A stretch of 64,000 nucleotides of DNA, taken from the NCBI RefSeq assembly GCF_025141175.1, contig NZ_CP081155.1:3253001-3317000 (forward strand), in the 5' to 3' direction. The notes beneath the pieces were generated by a model, which searched no databases, had not been told where the DNA came from, and saw nothing but the letters and a program-made list of their open reading frames with translations. Every line of letters starts with the position of its first letter. The first letter of the stretch is position 1. Made by a program: the position numbers and the translations under genes. Shown one piece after another: positions 53,334-62,847 of this stretch. Origin of the DNA: Jannaschia sp. M317 (GTDB lineage: Bacteria > Pseudomonadota > Alphaproteobacteria > Rhodobacterales > Rhodobacteraceae).

Positions 53334-53795
53334 TCAGGCCTGGACGGTCTCACCCTCCAGAGCCGGGGCGGAGACGCCCTGGGCGATCTCGATCCGGCGT
53401 GGTTTCAGGGCTTCGGGGACCTGCCGCTCCAGCTCGATATGCAGCATGCCGTCGGCGTGGTTGGCCCCGGTAACGTTGACGTGGTCAGCCAGTTGAAATG
53501 ACTTTTCAAAGGCGCGTTGCGCGATGCCACGGTGCAGATAGACCGGCTTGTGCTCGGTTTCGGCCTTGCGGGCGGAAATCGTCAACTGGTGGTCCTTGGC
53601 TTCGATCGACAGCTCATCGGCGGTGAACCCGGCAACGGCAATCGAAATGCGGTAGGCCGTCTCACCCAGCTTTTCGATGTTATAGGGGGGATAGGTGGTC
53701 GCGGTATCAGCGGCCATGGCACGGTCCAGCAGGTTGGCCATACGGTCGAAACCGACAGACGCGCGATAGAGCGGTGCAAAATCGTAAGTACGCAT
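53334..53795 (-). CDS. Hsp20-family small heat-shock protein
   Basis: A 153-residue alpha-crystallin-domain chaperone that holds unfolding proteins. MRTYDFAPLYRASVGFDRMANLLDRA is the IbpA-type start; PYNIEKLGETAYRISIAVAGFTADELSIEAKDHQLTISARK and GIAQRAFEKSFQLADHVNV form the crystallin domain; the final LKPRRIEI has the I-x-I end motif. ATG 53795 follows AAGGAT; ATG 53813 is a weaker alternative inside the thermometer. Expression appears controlled by a sigma-32-type promoter and an RNA hairpin. Confidence 0.95.
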   Translation of the reverse strand: MRTYDFAPLYRASVGFDRMANLLDRAMAADTATTYPPYNIEKLGETAYRISIAVAGFTADELSIEAKDHQLTISARKAETEHKPVYLHRGIAQRAFEKSFQLADHVNVTGANHADGMLHIELERQVPEALKPRRIEIAQGVSAPALEGETVQA

Positions 53796-53890
53796 AGAGT
53801 GCATCCTTTTCAAAGCGATACAAATGTCGCCCCCACCATCGGGCGCGGGGCAGATCGGTCACCGGACCCTGTTTCGGCGTCCGGTTCAGG
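53796..53890 (-). promoter_or_regulatory. ROSE-like RNA thermometer in the hsp20 5' UTR
   Basis: The hairpin just before the start (53803-53819, minus strand) reads AUC-G-CUU, loop UGAA, AAG-GAU. The SD AAGGA is paired to AUCGCUU with a bulged G. A U(U/C)GCU motif opposite the SD with an unpaired G is the hallmark of ROSE elements. The rest of this 95-base leader has further GC-rich pairing (e.g. the GCCCGATGGTGGGGGC segment). Confidence 0.6.
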
Positions 53891-53891
53891 G

Positions 53892-53926
53892 GATCTGGGC
53901 ATCGCAGAAGAGGCGTTCAAGGGGGG
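53892..53926 (-). promoter_or_regulatory. Probable RpoH (sigma-32) promoter of hsp20
   Basis: On the minus strand, CCCCCCTTGAA at 53926-53916 is a near-perfect -35, and CCCAGATC at 53899-53892 resembles the -10 CCCCATNT. The start of transcription would be near 53885. Confidence 0.55.
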
Positions 53927-53978
53927 CTTGCGCCAGATTTTCGAACACCCCCGCAGACAGGGCACCGCCGTGGCAAAG

Positions 53979-54013
53979 GCAAAGGGCCCGCGCGGTCGGC
54001 GCGGGCCCTTTGC
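53979..54013. terminator. Strong hairpin between hsp20 promoter and RTX gene
   Basis: Fifteen-base arms GCAAAGGGCCCGCGC and GCGCGGGCCCTTTGC around GGTCG. It terminates the RTX gene whose stop is 20 bases away, and the T-rich end is weak but present. Confidence 0.8.
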
Positions 54014-54032
54014 TTGTCTCGGGGGCACGGGG

Positions 54033-55166
54033 TCAGAGGTTGGCGAACGTAACCGGCGGCGGGGTCGACACCCCAACCAACCGCATCAGGTCGTCCCCAT
54101 CGGTCGCAACGATCAGATCCGCCCCATCGGCGCGGAACGTCACCTCTGGCGGGACCGGGTTGCCGTCGTCGTCGAAGTCGTCGAACTGTGCTTCGATCAG
54201 CAGGGTGTCTCCGTCGGAGAAGTCGTTGACCGACACGAGGTCGCCCGCGACACCGTCGTAAAACACCTCGAACCGGTCAGCACCCGTACCACCGGTCACC
54301 GTATCGCCGCGCACGGCCTGCAGGATGTCATTTCCGGCGCCGCCGTCCAGCACATCGCCGGTCCCGGCAAATCCGATCCCGTCGAGATCCAGCGCGCCGA
54401 TCACATCATCGCCCGCACCGCCCGACAGAGTGTTGTTGCCGCTGTAGTCGAACAGGAAATCATTGCCGTCGCCGCCGTCCAGCTGGTCGTTGCCAAAGGA
54501 CCCGTCCAGCGCATCTGCCCCGGCCCCGCCCAACAGCACATCGTTGTCTCCGGCCCCAAAGAGCGAGTCGTCGCCCTGCTCACCCAAAAGGGTGTCGTTG
54601 CCCGTCCCGCCGCGCAGGGTGTCATCGCCAAAGCCGCCGCGCAGCAAATCGTTGCCCGCGTTGCCCACCAGTTCATCCAGGCCAACCTGCCCCAGCAGAA
54701 CGTCGTCCCCGCCGCCGCCTGTCAGCAGGTCTTCGCCATTGCCGCCCGCGATCCGGTCGGCATCGGGTCCACCATTGAGAATGTCGCCGCCGTTGCCCCC
54801 GACCAAGGTGTCGGCACCGGACCCGCCGTTGAAGATGTCAAAGCCGCCGCCGCCCAGAATGCTGTCGTTGCCGGGGCCGCCGTCGCCCTGGTCATCGCCG
54901 AACCCGCCAAGCAGCAGATCGTTGCCTTCGCCGCCTTGCAGCTCGTCAAAGCCGTTCTGGCCGGACAGCGTATCGTCCCCGGCCAACCCCTGAAGCAGGT
55001 CGTTTCCACCGAAGCCGCGGATCAGGTTGTCTTCTTCGTCGCCGGTCAGCGTGTCGTCGCCGGCGTTCCCGCCGCCGGGCGTGCCCGTCGCACCGGAATC
55101 GTCATCGTCAAACAGGGTCAGCAGTAGCCCGCCGCCCAACAGAAATAGCGCAACCAAGCCAATCAT
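54033..55166 (-). CDS. RTX-repeat calcium-binding protein with N-terminal anchor
   Basis: A 377-residue protein. MIGLVALFLLGGGLLLTLFDDDDSG begins with a hydrophobic segment, so it is secreted or anchored at its N-terminus. Residues about 35-265 are RTX nonapeptides of the GGxGxD type (about two dozen), such as GGNGGDILNG and GGTGNDTLLG, the calcium-binding beta-roll. The C-terminal about 100 residues (VTGGTGADRFEVFYDGVAGD..., then LLIEAQFDDFDDDG) resemble the usual RTX C-terminal domain. No type-I secretion genes are next to it. Function unknown; an envelope or biofilm role is common. Confidence 0.88.
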   Translation of the reverse strand: MIGLVALFLLGGGLLLTLFDDDDSGATGTPGGGNAGDDTLTGDEEDNLIRGFGGNDLLQGLAGDDTLSGQNGFDELQGGEGNDLLLGGFGDDQGDGGPGNDSILGGGGFDIFNGGSGADTLVGGNGGDILNGGPDADRIAGGNGEDLLTGGGGDDVLLGQVGLDELVGNAGNDLLRGGFGDDTLRGGTGNDTLLGEQGDDSLFGAGDNDVLLGGAGADALDGSFGNDQLDGGDGNDFLFDYSGNNTLSGGAGDDVIGALDLDGIGFAGTGDVLDGGAGNDILQAVRGDTVTGGTGADRFEVFYDGVAGDLVSVNDFSDGDTLLIEAQFDDFDDDGNPVPPEVTFRADGADLIVATDGDDLMRLVGVSTPPPVTFANL

Positions 55167-55296
55167 ATCCGCCCCCTGAAAAAGTTAACGTGCGTTTGTC
55201 GGCTGCCCGAGGGAACGGAGTCAAATTAATTCAAACCATTGAGGATGGGATGGAAACGATGGTTCGACCTAGCGGGCATTACCCTTTGGCCCGACG

Positions 55297-55677
55297 TCAA
55301 TCGGTGGGTTCGGCCGGTTCGATCAAATCCCAGCGGGTGCCCCAGGGATCGCGCCAGACGGCAACGGTGCCATAGGATTCGCGCCGGGGCTCTTCCTCGA
55401 AAACCCCGCCCGCAGCCCTGATCCGCGCAGCGTCCGTCGCGAAATCCCGGCTCATCATGAACAGCCCGACGCGTCCCGCGAATTGTGCGCCGATTGCGGC
55501 CTTTTGGGTTTGGCCCTCGGCGCGGGCCAGCACCAGACGCAGATGCCCGTCGGTGACCGTCACCCAACGCTTGCGGCCCTGGTCGATATCCTCGGCCAGA
55601 GTCCAGCCCAGCGCGGTGAAGAACGCGATGCCGGCGTCGTAGTCGGGAACAATATAGGCGACCGCGCCCAGCCGCAT
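55297..55677 (-). CDS. VOC-superfamily (glyoxalase-like) protein
   Basis: A 126-residue protein. [27 protein letters not shown] is the usual first betaalphabeta unit, RKRWVTVTDGHLRLVLARAEG the next, and VAVWRDPWGTRWDLIEP the end. Metal-binding His/Glu of glyoxalase I are not all obvious, so a dioxygenase or resistance-type activity is possible. ATG 55677 overlaps the metG stop by one base (TGATG), so it is coupled to metG. Confidence 0.85.
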   Translation of the reverse strand: MRLGAVAYIVPDYDAGIAFFTALGWTLAEDIDQGRKRWVTVTDGHLRLVLARAEGQTQKAAIGAQFAGRVGLFMMSRDFATDAARIRAAGGVFEEEPRRESYGTVAVWRDPWGTRWDLIEPAEPTD

Positions 55678-57386
55678 CAGCTGCGCGTACCCGCAAAACG
55701 GGCGGCCCATTCCTCGCGCTGATCGTCGGTGATCTTGGCAAACAGAACCTCCGGCACGGCGAAGCCGTGGCCCGCGGGCAAGACGTTCAACGCCGCCTCG
55801 ATCCCCTCGGGCCAGGAGTCGTCCTGCGTATCCATGGCCGCCAGCATCGCGGCAGAGGCATCGGGGATGAACGGTTGCGACAGCACGGCGTACAGACGGA
55901 TCAGGTTCAGCGCCAGGCGGATCTGCGCGGCTGCCTGTTGCGGATCGGTCTTGTGAACCGTCCAGGGCGCGGCCTCCTGCAGGTATTCGTTGCCCGCCAC
56001 CCAGATCGCCCGCAACTCCTGCGCGGCCTTGCGGATTTCGATCGCATCCATGTGCCGCTCGTAGGCGGCCAGCCGTGTGGTCAGCGTTTCGATCAGCGCG
56101 GCCTCCGGCGCGCCCCAGGTACCGCCCTCGGGCACGACCTCTCCGAATTTCGCCCGGCAGAACTTGGTCACGCGGCTGACGAAGTTGCCGAGCACGTCGG
56201 CCAGGTCCTTGTTCACCGAAGCCTGGAAATTCTCCCAGGTGAATTCGGTGTCACTGCTTTCGGGCACATGAGACAGCAACCACCAGCGCCAGTAGTCGGC
56301 GGGCAGGATGTCCAACGCCTGATCCATGAACACGCCACGCCCGCGCGAGGTGCTGAACTGGCCACCGTCATAGTTGAGGTAATTGAACGACTTGAGGTAA
56401 TCGACCGTCTTCCACGGCTCGCCCGATCCCAACAGGGTCGCCGGAAAGCTGAGTGTGTGGAAGGGCACGTTGTCCTTGCCCATGAACTGCACGTAGCGGA
56501 CATCTTCGGCACCCTTGTCGGTGCGCCACCAACGTTCCCAATCGCCGCCGTTTGCGTCGGCCCATTCGGCGGTGCCCGCGATGTATTCGATGGGCGCGTC
56601 GAACCAGACGTAGAAAACCTTGCCCTCCATCCCCGGCCAGGGTTCATCGCCCTTTTGCACCGGAATGCCCCAATCGAGGTCACGGGTGATGCCGCGATCC
56701 TGCAGGCCATCGCCGTCGTGCAGCCACTTCTTGGCGATGGAAGTGGTCAGCACCGGCCAGCCATCCTGGCTGTCGATCCAGGCGTCGAGGCGGTCCTTCA
56801 GCTGCGATTGCTTGAGATAGAGGTGCTTCGTCTCCCGCACTTCCAGATCGGTCGAGCCGGAAATGGTCGAACGTGGCTCGATCAGGTCGGTCGGGTCCAA
56901 CTGCTTGGTGCAATTGTCGCACTGGTCGCCGCGCGCATCCTCGAACCCGCAGTTCGGGCAGATGCCCTCGATATAGCGGTCCGGCAGGAAACGGCCGTCG
57001 GCGTTGGAATAAACCTGGCGGGAGGACCGTTCTTCGATCAGGCCAGCCGCGTCGAGACGCGCCGCGAAATGCTGTGTCAGGCGGTGGTTCTGCGCGCTGG
57101 ACGAGCGGCCGAAATGATCGAAAGACAGACGGAACCCATCGGCCAGATCCTTTTGTACCTGCCACATCTCGGCGCAGTAATCGGCCACCGGCTTGCCTGC
57201 CTTGGCGGCCGCCAGTTCGGCGGGGGTCCCGTGTTCATCAGTGGCGCAGATGAACATCACCTCGTGACCGCGTGCGCGCAGGTAACGGGCATGGAGATCG
57301 GCGGGCAGCTGGCTGCCGATCAGGTTGCCCAGATGCTTGATCCCGTTGATGTAGGGAATGGCGGACGTGATGAGGGTGCGGGGCAT
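55677..57386 (-). CDS. metG: Methionyl-tRNA synthetase
   Basis: A 569-residue class-I synthetase. The ATP motif HLGN is at residues 18-21 ([15 protein letters not shown]), and the zinc ligands are C143, C146, C156 and C159 ([17 protein letters not shown]). The second ATP-binding motif is [11 protein letters not shown], in place of KMSKS; the S-T-S-R core is a known variant. The C-terminal anticodon-binding helices follow, and there is no C-terminal tRNA-binding dimer domain. Cotranscribed with the VOC gene. Confidence 0.96.
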   Translation of the reverse strand: MPRTLITSAIPYINGIKHLGNLIGSQLPADLHARYLRARGHEVMFICATDEHGTPAELAAAKAGKPVADYCAEMWQVQKDLADGFRLSFDHFGRSSSAQNHRLTQHFAARLDAAGLIEERSSRQVYSNADGRFLPDRYIEGICPNCGFEDARGDQCDNCTKQLDPTDLIEPRSTISGSTDLEVRETKHLYLKQSQLKDRLDAWIDSQDGWPVLTTSIAKKWLHDGDGLQDRGITRDLDWGIPVQKGDEPWPGMEGKVFYVWFDAPIEYIAGTAEWADANGGDWERWWRTDKGAEDVRYVQFMGKDNVPFHTLSFPATLLGSGEPWKTVDYLKSFNYLNYDGGQFSTSRGRGVFMDQALDILPADYWRWWLLSHVPESSDTEFTWENFQASVNKDLADVLGNFVSRVTKFCRAKFGEVVPEGGTWGAPEAALIETLTTRLAAYERHMDAIEIRKAAQELRAIWVAGNEYLQEAAPWTVHKTDPQQAAAQIRLALNLIRLYAVLSQPFIPDASAAMLAAMDTQDDSWPEGIEAALNVLPAGHGFAVPEVLFAKITDDQREEWAARFAGTRS

Positions 57387-57575
57387 TCTGTTCTCCGTGG
57401 TCGCGCGCTTCTAGGCCAGCGGGGGCCCCTGTCGCAAGCAGGCAAGACCGTTCGCCCGGCGGCCACGACACGCGGGACGGCACGCCTGCATCACCGGTGG
57501 TCGAATACCGCCGCGACGGGGCACCGTCGGGCACGGTCACCGGTCCAGGCCACGCCCGAACGGCTGCGTCGCATG

Positions 57576-58343
57576 TCAGGTGAACTGCTCTCGCAGCAGA
57601 CGTTCCTCCAGCCCATGACCTGGATCGAACAACAGGCGGTGGCACACGGCGGGCTCGCTTTCGATCTCGACGGTGATCACGTCGCGGACGGACCGCGAGT
57701 CGGCCTCGGCCATCATGGGACGCTTGTCCGGGTCAAGCACGTCGAAGCGCACGCGGGCTGCCTTCGGCAACAATGCCCCGCGCCAGCGGCGGGGGCGAAA
57801 CGCGGACATCGCCGTCAGGGCCAGCACGTCAGAACCGATAGGCAGGATCGGGCCGTGGGCCGAATAATTGTAGGCGGTGGACCCCGCAGGCGTGCAGACC
57901 AATGCGCCGTCGCAGACCAGTTCTTCCATGCGGACCTTGTCATCGACTGAAATCCGCAGGCGCGCGGCCTGTGGCCCGGCCCGCAGCAGCGAGACCTCGT
58001 TGATGGCCAGCGCCTGCGACGTGCTGCCGTTGGCACAAGTGGTGCGCATGCGCAGCGGGTTTGTCACCGCCTCCTCTGCGGCGGCCAACCGCTCGGGCAG
58101 GTCATCTTCGGCGTATTCATTCATCAGAAAACCCACGGTGCCGCGGTTCATGCCGTAGGTGGGCGCATCCAGATCCATGGTCCCGTGCAACGTCTGCAGC
58201 ATGAATCCATCGCCGCCCAATGCCACGATCACATCCGCCGCCTCGGGCGCACATTGTCCATACCGCGTCGTCAGCCGGGCAAGCGCGGTCTGCGCATCGG
58301 GCGCGCGGGACGCAAGAAAGGCGATGGCATGGGCCTTTGGCAT
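57576..58343 (-). CDS. nadK: NAD kinase
   Basis: A 255-residue kinase that makes NADP from NAD. The phosphate-donor motif [19 protein letters not shown] (about 37-55) carries GGDG with the catalytic Asp, followed by [33 protein letters not shown] and [18 protein letters not shown] are the nucleotide-binding segments. The ATG at 58343 is the family start. It lies in the spacer opposite glyA. Confidence 0.95.
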   Translation of the reverse strand: MPKAHAIAFLASRAPDAQTALARLTTRYGQCAPEAADVIVALGGDGFMLQTLHGTMDLDAPTYGMNRGTVGFLMNEYAEDDLPERLAAAEEAVTNPLRMRTTCANGSTSQALAINEVSLLRAGPQAARLRISVDDKVRMEELVCDGALVCTPAGSTAYNYSAHGPILPIGSDVLALTAMSAFRPRRWRGALLPKAARVRFDVLDPDKRPMMAEADSRSVRDVITVEIESEPAVCHRLLFDPGHGLEERLLREQFT

Positions 58344-58545
58344 GGGGCCTCCTGGTGTCGAACGGGTCAGGCTTGGCGGTCCGGGGGCCGAAACGCAAGC
58401 ATCTGGATCACTGCGGCCTTGATCGGAAAGAATGTTTCCCCGCGCCCGCGCCATTCCTCCGTCGATGCGCCGATCTGCCGCTTCACCCCGGGACGGGCTT
58501 GGCGTAAGAGGCGCCAACCTCGCCACCCCCATCAGGAGTTGCCCC

Positions 58546-59853
58546 ATGAACGCCCCCCACCGCCCCGCCGGGCACGACGACGGCTTCTTCACCCGGTCCC
58601 TGGCCGAAACCGACCCCGAGATCGCCAAGGCCACCCAGCAGGAACTGGGCCGACAGCGCGATGAAATCGAGCTGATCGCCTCCGAGAACATCGTCTCGCG
58701 CGCGGTGATGGAGGCCCAGGGCGGGGTGATGACCAACAAGTATGCCGAGGGCTATCCGGGCCGCCGCTACTATGGCGGCTGCCAATACGTCGACATCGCC
58801 GAAGACCTGGCCCGCGACCGCGCCAAACAGCTGTTCAACTGCGATTTCGTGAACGTGCAGCCCAATTCCGGCAGCCAGGCGAACCAGGGCGTGTTCACCG
58901 CCCTGCTGCAACCGGGCGACACCATCCTGGGGATGAGCCTGGACGCAGGCGGTCACCTGACCCACGGCGCGCGCCCTAACCAATCGGGCAAATGGTTCAA
59001 CGCCATCCAATACGGTGTGCGCAAACAGGATCTGACGCTGGATTACGACCAGCTTCAGGAACTGGCGACGGAACACAAGCCGAAGCTGATCATCGCGGGC
59101 GGCTCTGCCATTCCGCGGATCATCGACTTTGCCAAGATGCGGGAAGTCGCGGATTCGGTCGGGGCCTATCTGCTGGTCGACATGGCGCATTTCGCCGGGC
59201 TGGTGGCAAGCGGGCATTACCCGTCGCCCTTCCCCCACGCCCACGTGGCAACGACTACGACGCACAAGACCCTGCGCGGACCGCGCGGCGGCATGATCCT
59301 GACAAATGATGCGGACATCGCCAAGAAGGTGAATTCCGCCATCTTCCCGGGCATCCAGGGCGGGCCGCTGATGCATGTGATCGCGGGCAAGGCCGTGGCC
59401 TTCGGCGAGGCGCTGCGCCCCGGCTTCAAGGACTACCAGGGCCAGGTGATCCGCAATGCACAGGCCTTGGCCGATCAGTTGCAGAAAGGCGGCTTGGACA
59501 TCGTGACCGGCGGCACCGACACGCACCTGATGCTGGTCGACCTGCGCCCCAAGGGCGTGAAGGGCAATGCGACGGAGGCGGCGCTGGGTCGCGCGCATAT
59601 CACCTGCAACAAGAACGGCATCCCCTTCGACGACGAAAAGCCGACGGTGACCAGCGGGATACGCCTCGGCTCCCCCGCGGGCACCACGCGGGGCTTCGGC
59701 GAGGCGGAGTTCCGCGAGATCGCCGATCTGATCGTTGAGGTCGTCGACGGCTTGGCGGCCAATGGCGAAGAGGCCAACGCCCAGGTCGAAGAGGCGGTGA
59801 AGGCCCGCGTCCAGACGCTCTGCGATCGGTTCCCGATTTACCCGGGTCTTTGA
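58546..59853 (+). CDS. glyA: Serine hydroxymethyltransferase
   Basis: A 435-residue PLP enzyme that makes glycine and methylene-tetrahydrofolate from serine. The lysine lies in [58 protein letters not shown] and [25 protein letters not shown] are the standard early motifs. ATG 58546 has CAGGAG close by. A TTGGCG/CGCCAA hairpin lies 29 bases ahead of the start. The gene is divergent from nadK. Directly after its stop come two perfect palindromes. Confidence 0.97.
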   Translation: MNAPHRPAGHDDGFFTRSLAETDPEIAKATQQELGRQRDEIELIASENIVSRAVMEAQGGVMTNKYAEGYPGRRYYGGCQYVDIAEDLARDRAKQLFNCDFVNVQPNSGSQANQGVFTALLQPGDTILGMSLDAGGHLTHGARPNQSGKWFNAIQYGVRKQDLTLDYDQLQELATEHKPKLIIAGGSAIPRIIDFAKMREVADSVGAYLLVDMAHFAGLVASGHYPSPFPHAHVATTTTHKTLRGPRGGMILTNDADIAKKVNSAIFPGIQGGPLMHVIAGKAVAFGEALRPGFKDYQGQVIRNAQALADQLQKGGLDIVTGGTDTHLMLVDLRPKGVKGNATEAALGRAHITCNKNGIPFDDEKPTVTSGIRLGSPAGTTRGFGEAEFREIADLIVEVVDGLAANGEEANAQVEEAVKARVQTLCDRFPIYPGL

Positions 59854-59860
59854 GGGGGGA

Positions 59861-59907
59861 GCAAAGTCTGAGATCAGACTTTGCAGCAGAGTTTTGCAAA
59901 ACTCTGC
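59861..59907. repeat. Two adjacent perfect palindromes after glyA
   Basis: First: arms GCAAAGTCTGA and TCAGACTTTGC around GA (59861-59884). Second: arms GCAGAGTTTT and AAAACTCTGC around GC (59886-59907), itself a full 22-base palindrome. They lie one base apart, directly after the glyA stop. See also 62848-62894. Confidence 0.8.
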
Positions 59908-60080
59908 GCCACCGAGCTTTGCGGCCGCAGCGCATTCCGCGTTGCGGCCGCTTTGCGTTCAGGTTTCGACCGGGTTTCAATGCCCTGTGCCCCATCCGAT
60001 GAATGTTGCAGCGCAGCACGATTGAAACGCCCCGCCCCGTCGTCTATCAATCGCGAAACATCGTTACCCAAGGGATCGAC

Positions 60081-60797
60081 ATGAAGAAGGTATATGGCTC
60101 CGCCGCCGAGGCGCTGGACGGTCTGCTCTCGGACGGGATGCTCATCGCGGCGGGTGGATTCGGGCTTTGCGGGATTCCGGAGCTTCTGCTTGAGGCGATC
60201 AAGGATGCGGGCACCAAGGACCTGACCTTCGCGTCGAACAACGCGGGCGTTGATGACTTTGGTATCGGCATCCTGCTGCAGACACGGCAGGTCAAGAAGA
60301 TGATATCGTCCTACGTGGGCGAGAATGCCGAATTCATGCGGCAGTATCTGTCCGGAGAGCTGGAGCTGGAATTCAACCCACAGGGCACCCTGGCCGAACG
60401 GATGCGCGCCGGCGGCTGCGGCATTCCCGGCTTCTACACCAAGACCGGGGTGGGCACGGTCATCGCCGATGGCAAGGAACACAAGACGTTCCCGACCGGA
60501 CCCGATGGCACCGACGAGACCTATATCCTGGAGCCCGGGATCTTTGCCGACCTGTCGATCGTCAAGGCCTGGAAGGCCGACACGACCGGCAATCTGGTGT
60601 TTCGCAAGACCGCACGAAACTTCAACCCGCCGGCGGCCATGTGTGGTAAGGTCTGCGTGGCAGAGGTGGAAGAGATCGTCCAATCCGGAGAGTTGGACGC
60701 CGACGGCATTCATCTGCCCGGCATCTACGTGCACCGCCTGATCCAGGGCGACCACGAAAAGCGGATCGAGCAGCGGACAACGCGGCCTGCTGCTTGA
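60081..60797 (+). CDS. scoA: Succinyl-CoA:3-ketoacid CoA-transferase subunit A
   Basis: A 238-residue subunit of the enzyme that moves CoA from succinyl-CoA to acetoacetate, so that ketone bodies or acetoacetate can enter the TCA cycle. MKKVYGSAAEALDGLLSDGMLIAAGGFGLCGIPE, LTFASNNAGVDDFGIGILL, and GTLAERMRAGGCGIPGFYTKTGVGT are the family motifs. ATG 60081 follows AGGGAT. Subunit B is encoded 1.1 kb further, with the LOV-kinase gene in between. Confidence 0.94.
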   Translation: MKKVYGSAAEALDGLLSDGMLIAAGGFGLCGIPELLLEAIKDAGTKDLTFASNNAGVDDFGIGILLQTRQVKKMISSYVGENAEFMRQYLSGELELEFNPQGTLAERMRAGGCGIPGFYTKTGVGTVIADGKEHKTFPTGPDGTDETYILEPGIFADLSIVKAWKADTTGNLVFRKTARNFNPPAAMCGKVCVAEVEEIVQSGELDADGIHLPGIYVHRLIQGDHEKRIEQRTTRPAA

Positions 60798-60799
60798 CG

Positions 60800-61915
60800 A
60801 TGGCGGGCGGGGCACCACATCCTGCCACGGGAGAGAGAAGGCCGGGTCCGATGGCACCGCCTACGGGCCTGTCCGGTATTGGGAGCAGAAGCGTGGACAC
60901 ACGGCGCAAGCTGGCTTCGGTCATCGATGACCAAACCGCTTTGGCGGGCTTTAGTCGTGTCCGCGTGTCGATGATCCTGACCGATCCGCGGACCAAGGAT
61001 AACCCCATCGTCTACGTCAACGCCGCCTTTGAGCGGACGACCGGCTATTCCCGGTCCGCCGTGATCGGGCGCAATTGCCGGTTTCTGCAGGGGCCGGAAA
61101 CCGACAAGGCCGACGTCGACCGCCTGCGTCATGCGATCGAGTCGGGCCGCGACGTGACCGTCGACATAACCAATTACCGCGCCGACGGAGAGCCGTTTCT
61201 GAACCGCTTGATCATCGCCCCGATTGCCGATTCAAGCGGCGACGTCATCTACTTTCTGGGCATCCAGAAAGAGGTCTATGAGACCGAGCGCGAGGAAGAC
61301 GCCGCAAACGCCCTTCTGGTAAACGTCCGCGCCCGCGTGCAGGAAGACCTGGGCCTGCTGCTGGACAGTTTCAGCCAACCCACCGACGATGCCGGCCCCA
61401 TGCCCTACGACGTGGTGAGCCGCCGTCTGGAATGCCTGCAACTCGTCTACGAAAGCATGAAGCTGTCGGATGAACAGGCGCTGCCGGGGCGTGGTATCGA
61501 CCTGGGTGCCTTGGTCAGTCGCATCGCAGCCGGGATTGCCCATGAGGCCAGCCGCTCTGGCATCCGTTACCAGCAAAGCGTGGAACCGATGGTGGTGAAC
61601 CCCGACGCGGCCGTTCGCGTCTCGATCCTGCTGTCAGAGGTGCTGGCCAACGCTTTTGCCCATGCCTTCGACCGGATGGACCAAGGCGTGGTAGAGGTGC
61701 GGATGGTGCGGCTCGCCGCCGGGGGGCTGCGCCTGACGGTCAGCGATGATGGCGTCGGTCTGCCGTCCAACACCCCCTTTCCGAACCCCGAAACCGTGGG
61801 CGGCCGCCTGATCATGACCCTGACCGACGGCCTGGATGCCACGATCAGCCCCATTCGCGGCGCGGCCGGAACGGTCGTCATGATCGATGTCCCTGCGGGT
61901 ATCACCGAGATTTAA
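60800..61915 (+). CDS. LOV-domain sensor protein with degenerate histidine-kinase half
   Basis: A 371-residue protein. The LOV domain (about 45-150) contains the photoactive motif GRNCRFLQG with the flavin-bonding Cys at 93, N-x-R-x-D-G-E/FLNRL and FLGIQKEV; so it should form the blue-light flavin-cysteinyl adduct. The C-terminal half is a HWE/HisKA_2-like kinase: an N-box LLSEVLANAFAHAF, G1 SDDGVGLP and a G2-like region. At the DHp position, where family members have HHRVKNNLQ, it reads RARVQEDLG, with no His. Kinase activity is doubtful. ATG 60800 was chosen; GTG/ATG codons further in are alternatives. It is 2 bases after scoA. Confidence 0.85.
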   Translation: MAGGAPHPATGERRPGPMAPPTGLSGIGSRSVDTRRKLASVIDDQTALAGFSRVRVSMILTDPRTKDNPIVYVNAAFERTTGYSRSAVIGRNCRFLQGPETDKADVDRLRHAIESGRDVTVDITNYRADGEPFLNRLIIAPIADSSGDVIYFLGIQKEVYETEREEDAANALLVNVRARVQEDLGLLLDSFSQPTDDAGPMPYDVVSRRLECLQLVYESMKLSDEQALPGRGIDLGALVSRIAAGIAHEASRSGIRYQQSVEPMVVNPDAAVRVSILLSEVLANAFAHAFDRMDQGVVEVRMVRLAAGGLRLTVSDDGVGLPSNTPFPNPETVGGRLIMTLTDGLDATISPIRGAAGTVVMIDVPAGITEI

Positions 61916-61933
61916 GTCACAAGGAGGCATGAG

Positions 61934-62563
61934 ATGCCCTGGGATCGCAATCAAATGGCTGCGCGCGCCGCGCAGGAGCTGCAGGACGGATGGTACGTCA
62001 ATCTGGGGATCGGCATTCCGACACTGGTGTCCAACCACATCCCCGAAGGGGTCGAGGTCACGCTGCAGTCCGAGAACGGCATGCTGGGCATGGGCCCCTT
62101 CCCCATCGAGGGCGACGAGGATGCCGACCTGATCAACGCCGGCAAGCAGACGATCACCGAACTGCCGCAGACCGCCTATTTCGACAGCGCGCAAAGCTTC
62201 GGCATGATCCGCGGCGGCAAGATCGCGATGGCAATCCTGGGCGCGATGGAAGTGGCCGAGAACGGCGACCTGGCGAACTGGATGATCCCCGGCAAGCTGG
62301 TCAAGGGCATGGGCGGGGCCATGGATCTGGTCGCGGGCGTGGGCCGCGTGGTCGTGGTCATGGACCATGCGAACAAGCACGGTCAGTCGAAGCTGCTGAA
62401 GGAATGCACGCTGCCGCTGACTGGCAAGGGCGTTGTGGACCGGATCATCACGAATCTCGGCGTGCTCGACGTGGTCGAGGGCGGCCTAAAGCTGGTGGAA
62501 CTGGCCGATGGCGTGACCGAGCAGGAACTGCGGGACGTCACCGAGGCCACGCTCGTCGCGTGA
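61934..62563 (+). CDS. scoB: Succinyl-CoA:3-ketoacid CoA-transferase subunit B
   Basis: A 209-residue subunit. The catalytic Glu is E47 in [12 protein letters not shown], and [42 protein letters not shown] is the standard start. [43 protein letters not shown] is also characteristic. An AAGGAGG lies 12 bases ahead. It is cotranscribed with scoA and the LOV gene, and its stop overlaps the GNAT gene. Confidence 0.96.
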   Translation: MPWDRNQMAARAAQELQDGWYVNLGIGIPTLVSNHIPEGVEVTLQSENGMLGMGPFPIEGDEDADLINAGKQTITELPQTAYFDSAQSFGMIRGGKIAMAILGAMEVAENGDLANWMIPGKLVKGMGGAMDLVAGVGRVVVVMDHANKHGQSKLLKECTLPLTGKGVVDRIITNLGVLDVVEGGLKLVELADGVTEQELRDVTEATLVA

Positions 62564-62841
62564 GTGGCATCCACCGCGAAGACGGGCAAACCGGCGGTCG
62601 CTGGGTGATCGTCGTAAACGGGCACGAGGCGGAGATGACCTATTCCCGCCTCGGCACCACCAAGCTGATCGTCGATCATACCGACGTGCCCGAGGCCCTG
62701 CAGGGCCAGGGCGTCGGGATGATGCTGGCGGAGCGGATGATCTCGGACGCGCGGGCCGAGGGGCTGCGGGTCATCGCGCTCTGCCCATTCGTCAAGGCCC
62801 AGGCGCAGCGTCATCCCGACTGGGCGGACGTGATCGAGTGA
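62560..62841 (+). CDS. YidJ/GNAT-type small N-acetyltransferase
   Basis: A 93-residue protein of the short GNAT (CG-type) family: [73 protein letters not shown]. The acetyl-CoA loop is QGQGVG near 47-52. Substrate unknown. The start is GTG 62560, overlapping the scoB stop (GTGA), so it is probably coupled to scoB. Two palindromes follow the stop. Confidence 0.85.
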   Translation: MSGIHREDGQTGGRWVIVVNGHEAEMTYSRLGTTKLIVDHTDVPEALQGQGVGMMLAERMISDARAEGLRVIALCPFVKAQAQRHPDWADVIE

Positions 62842-62847
62842 GGCGGG

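Noticed and set aside
54380..55060. Short regular repeats that might suggest a CRISPR array
   Set aside because: The 27-base period is the coding of RTX nonapeptides, in frame, with no constant repeat and no spacers.
53517..55127. A repetitive plus-strand frame (QVVA/AAxQ repeats) opposite the RTX gene
   Set aside because: The repeats are the antisense reading of RTX nonapeptide codons, not a separate protein.
55767..57950. A 727-codon plus-strand frame opposite metG
   Set aside because: Antisense to metG; its product has no family features.
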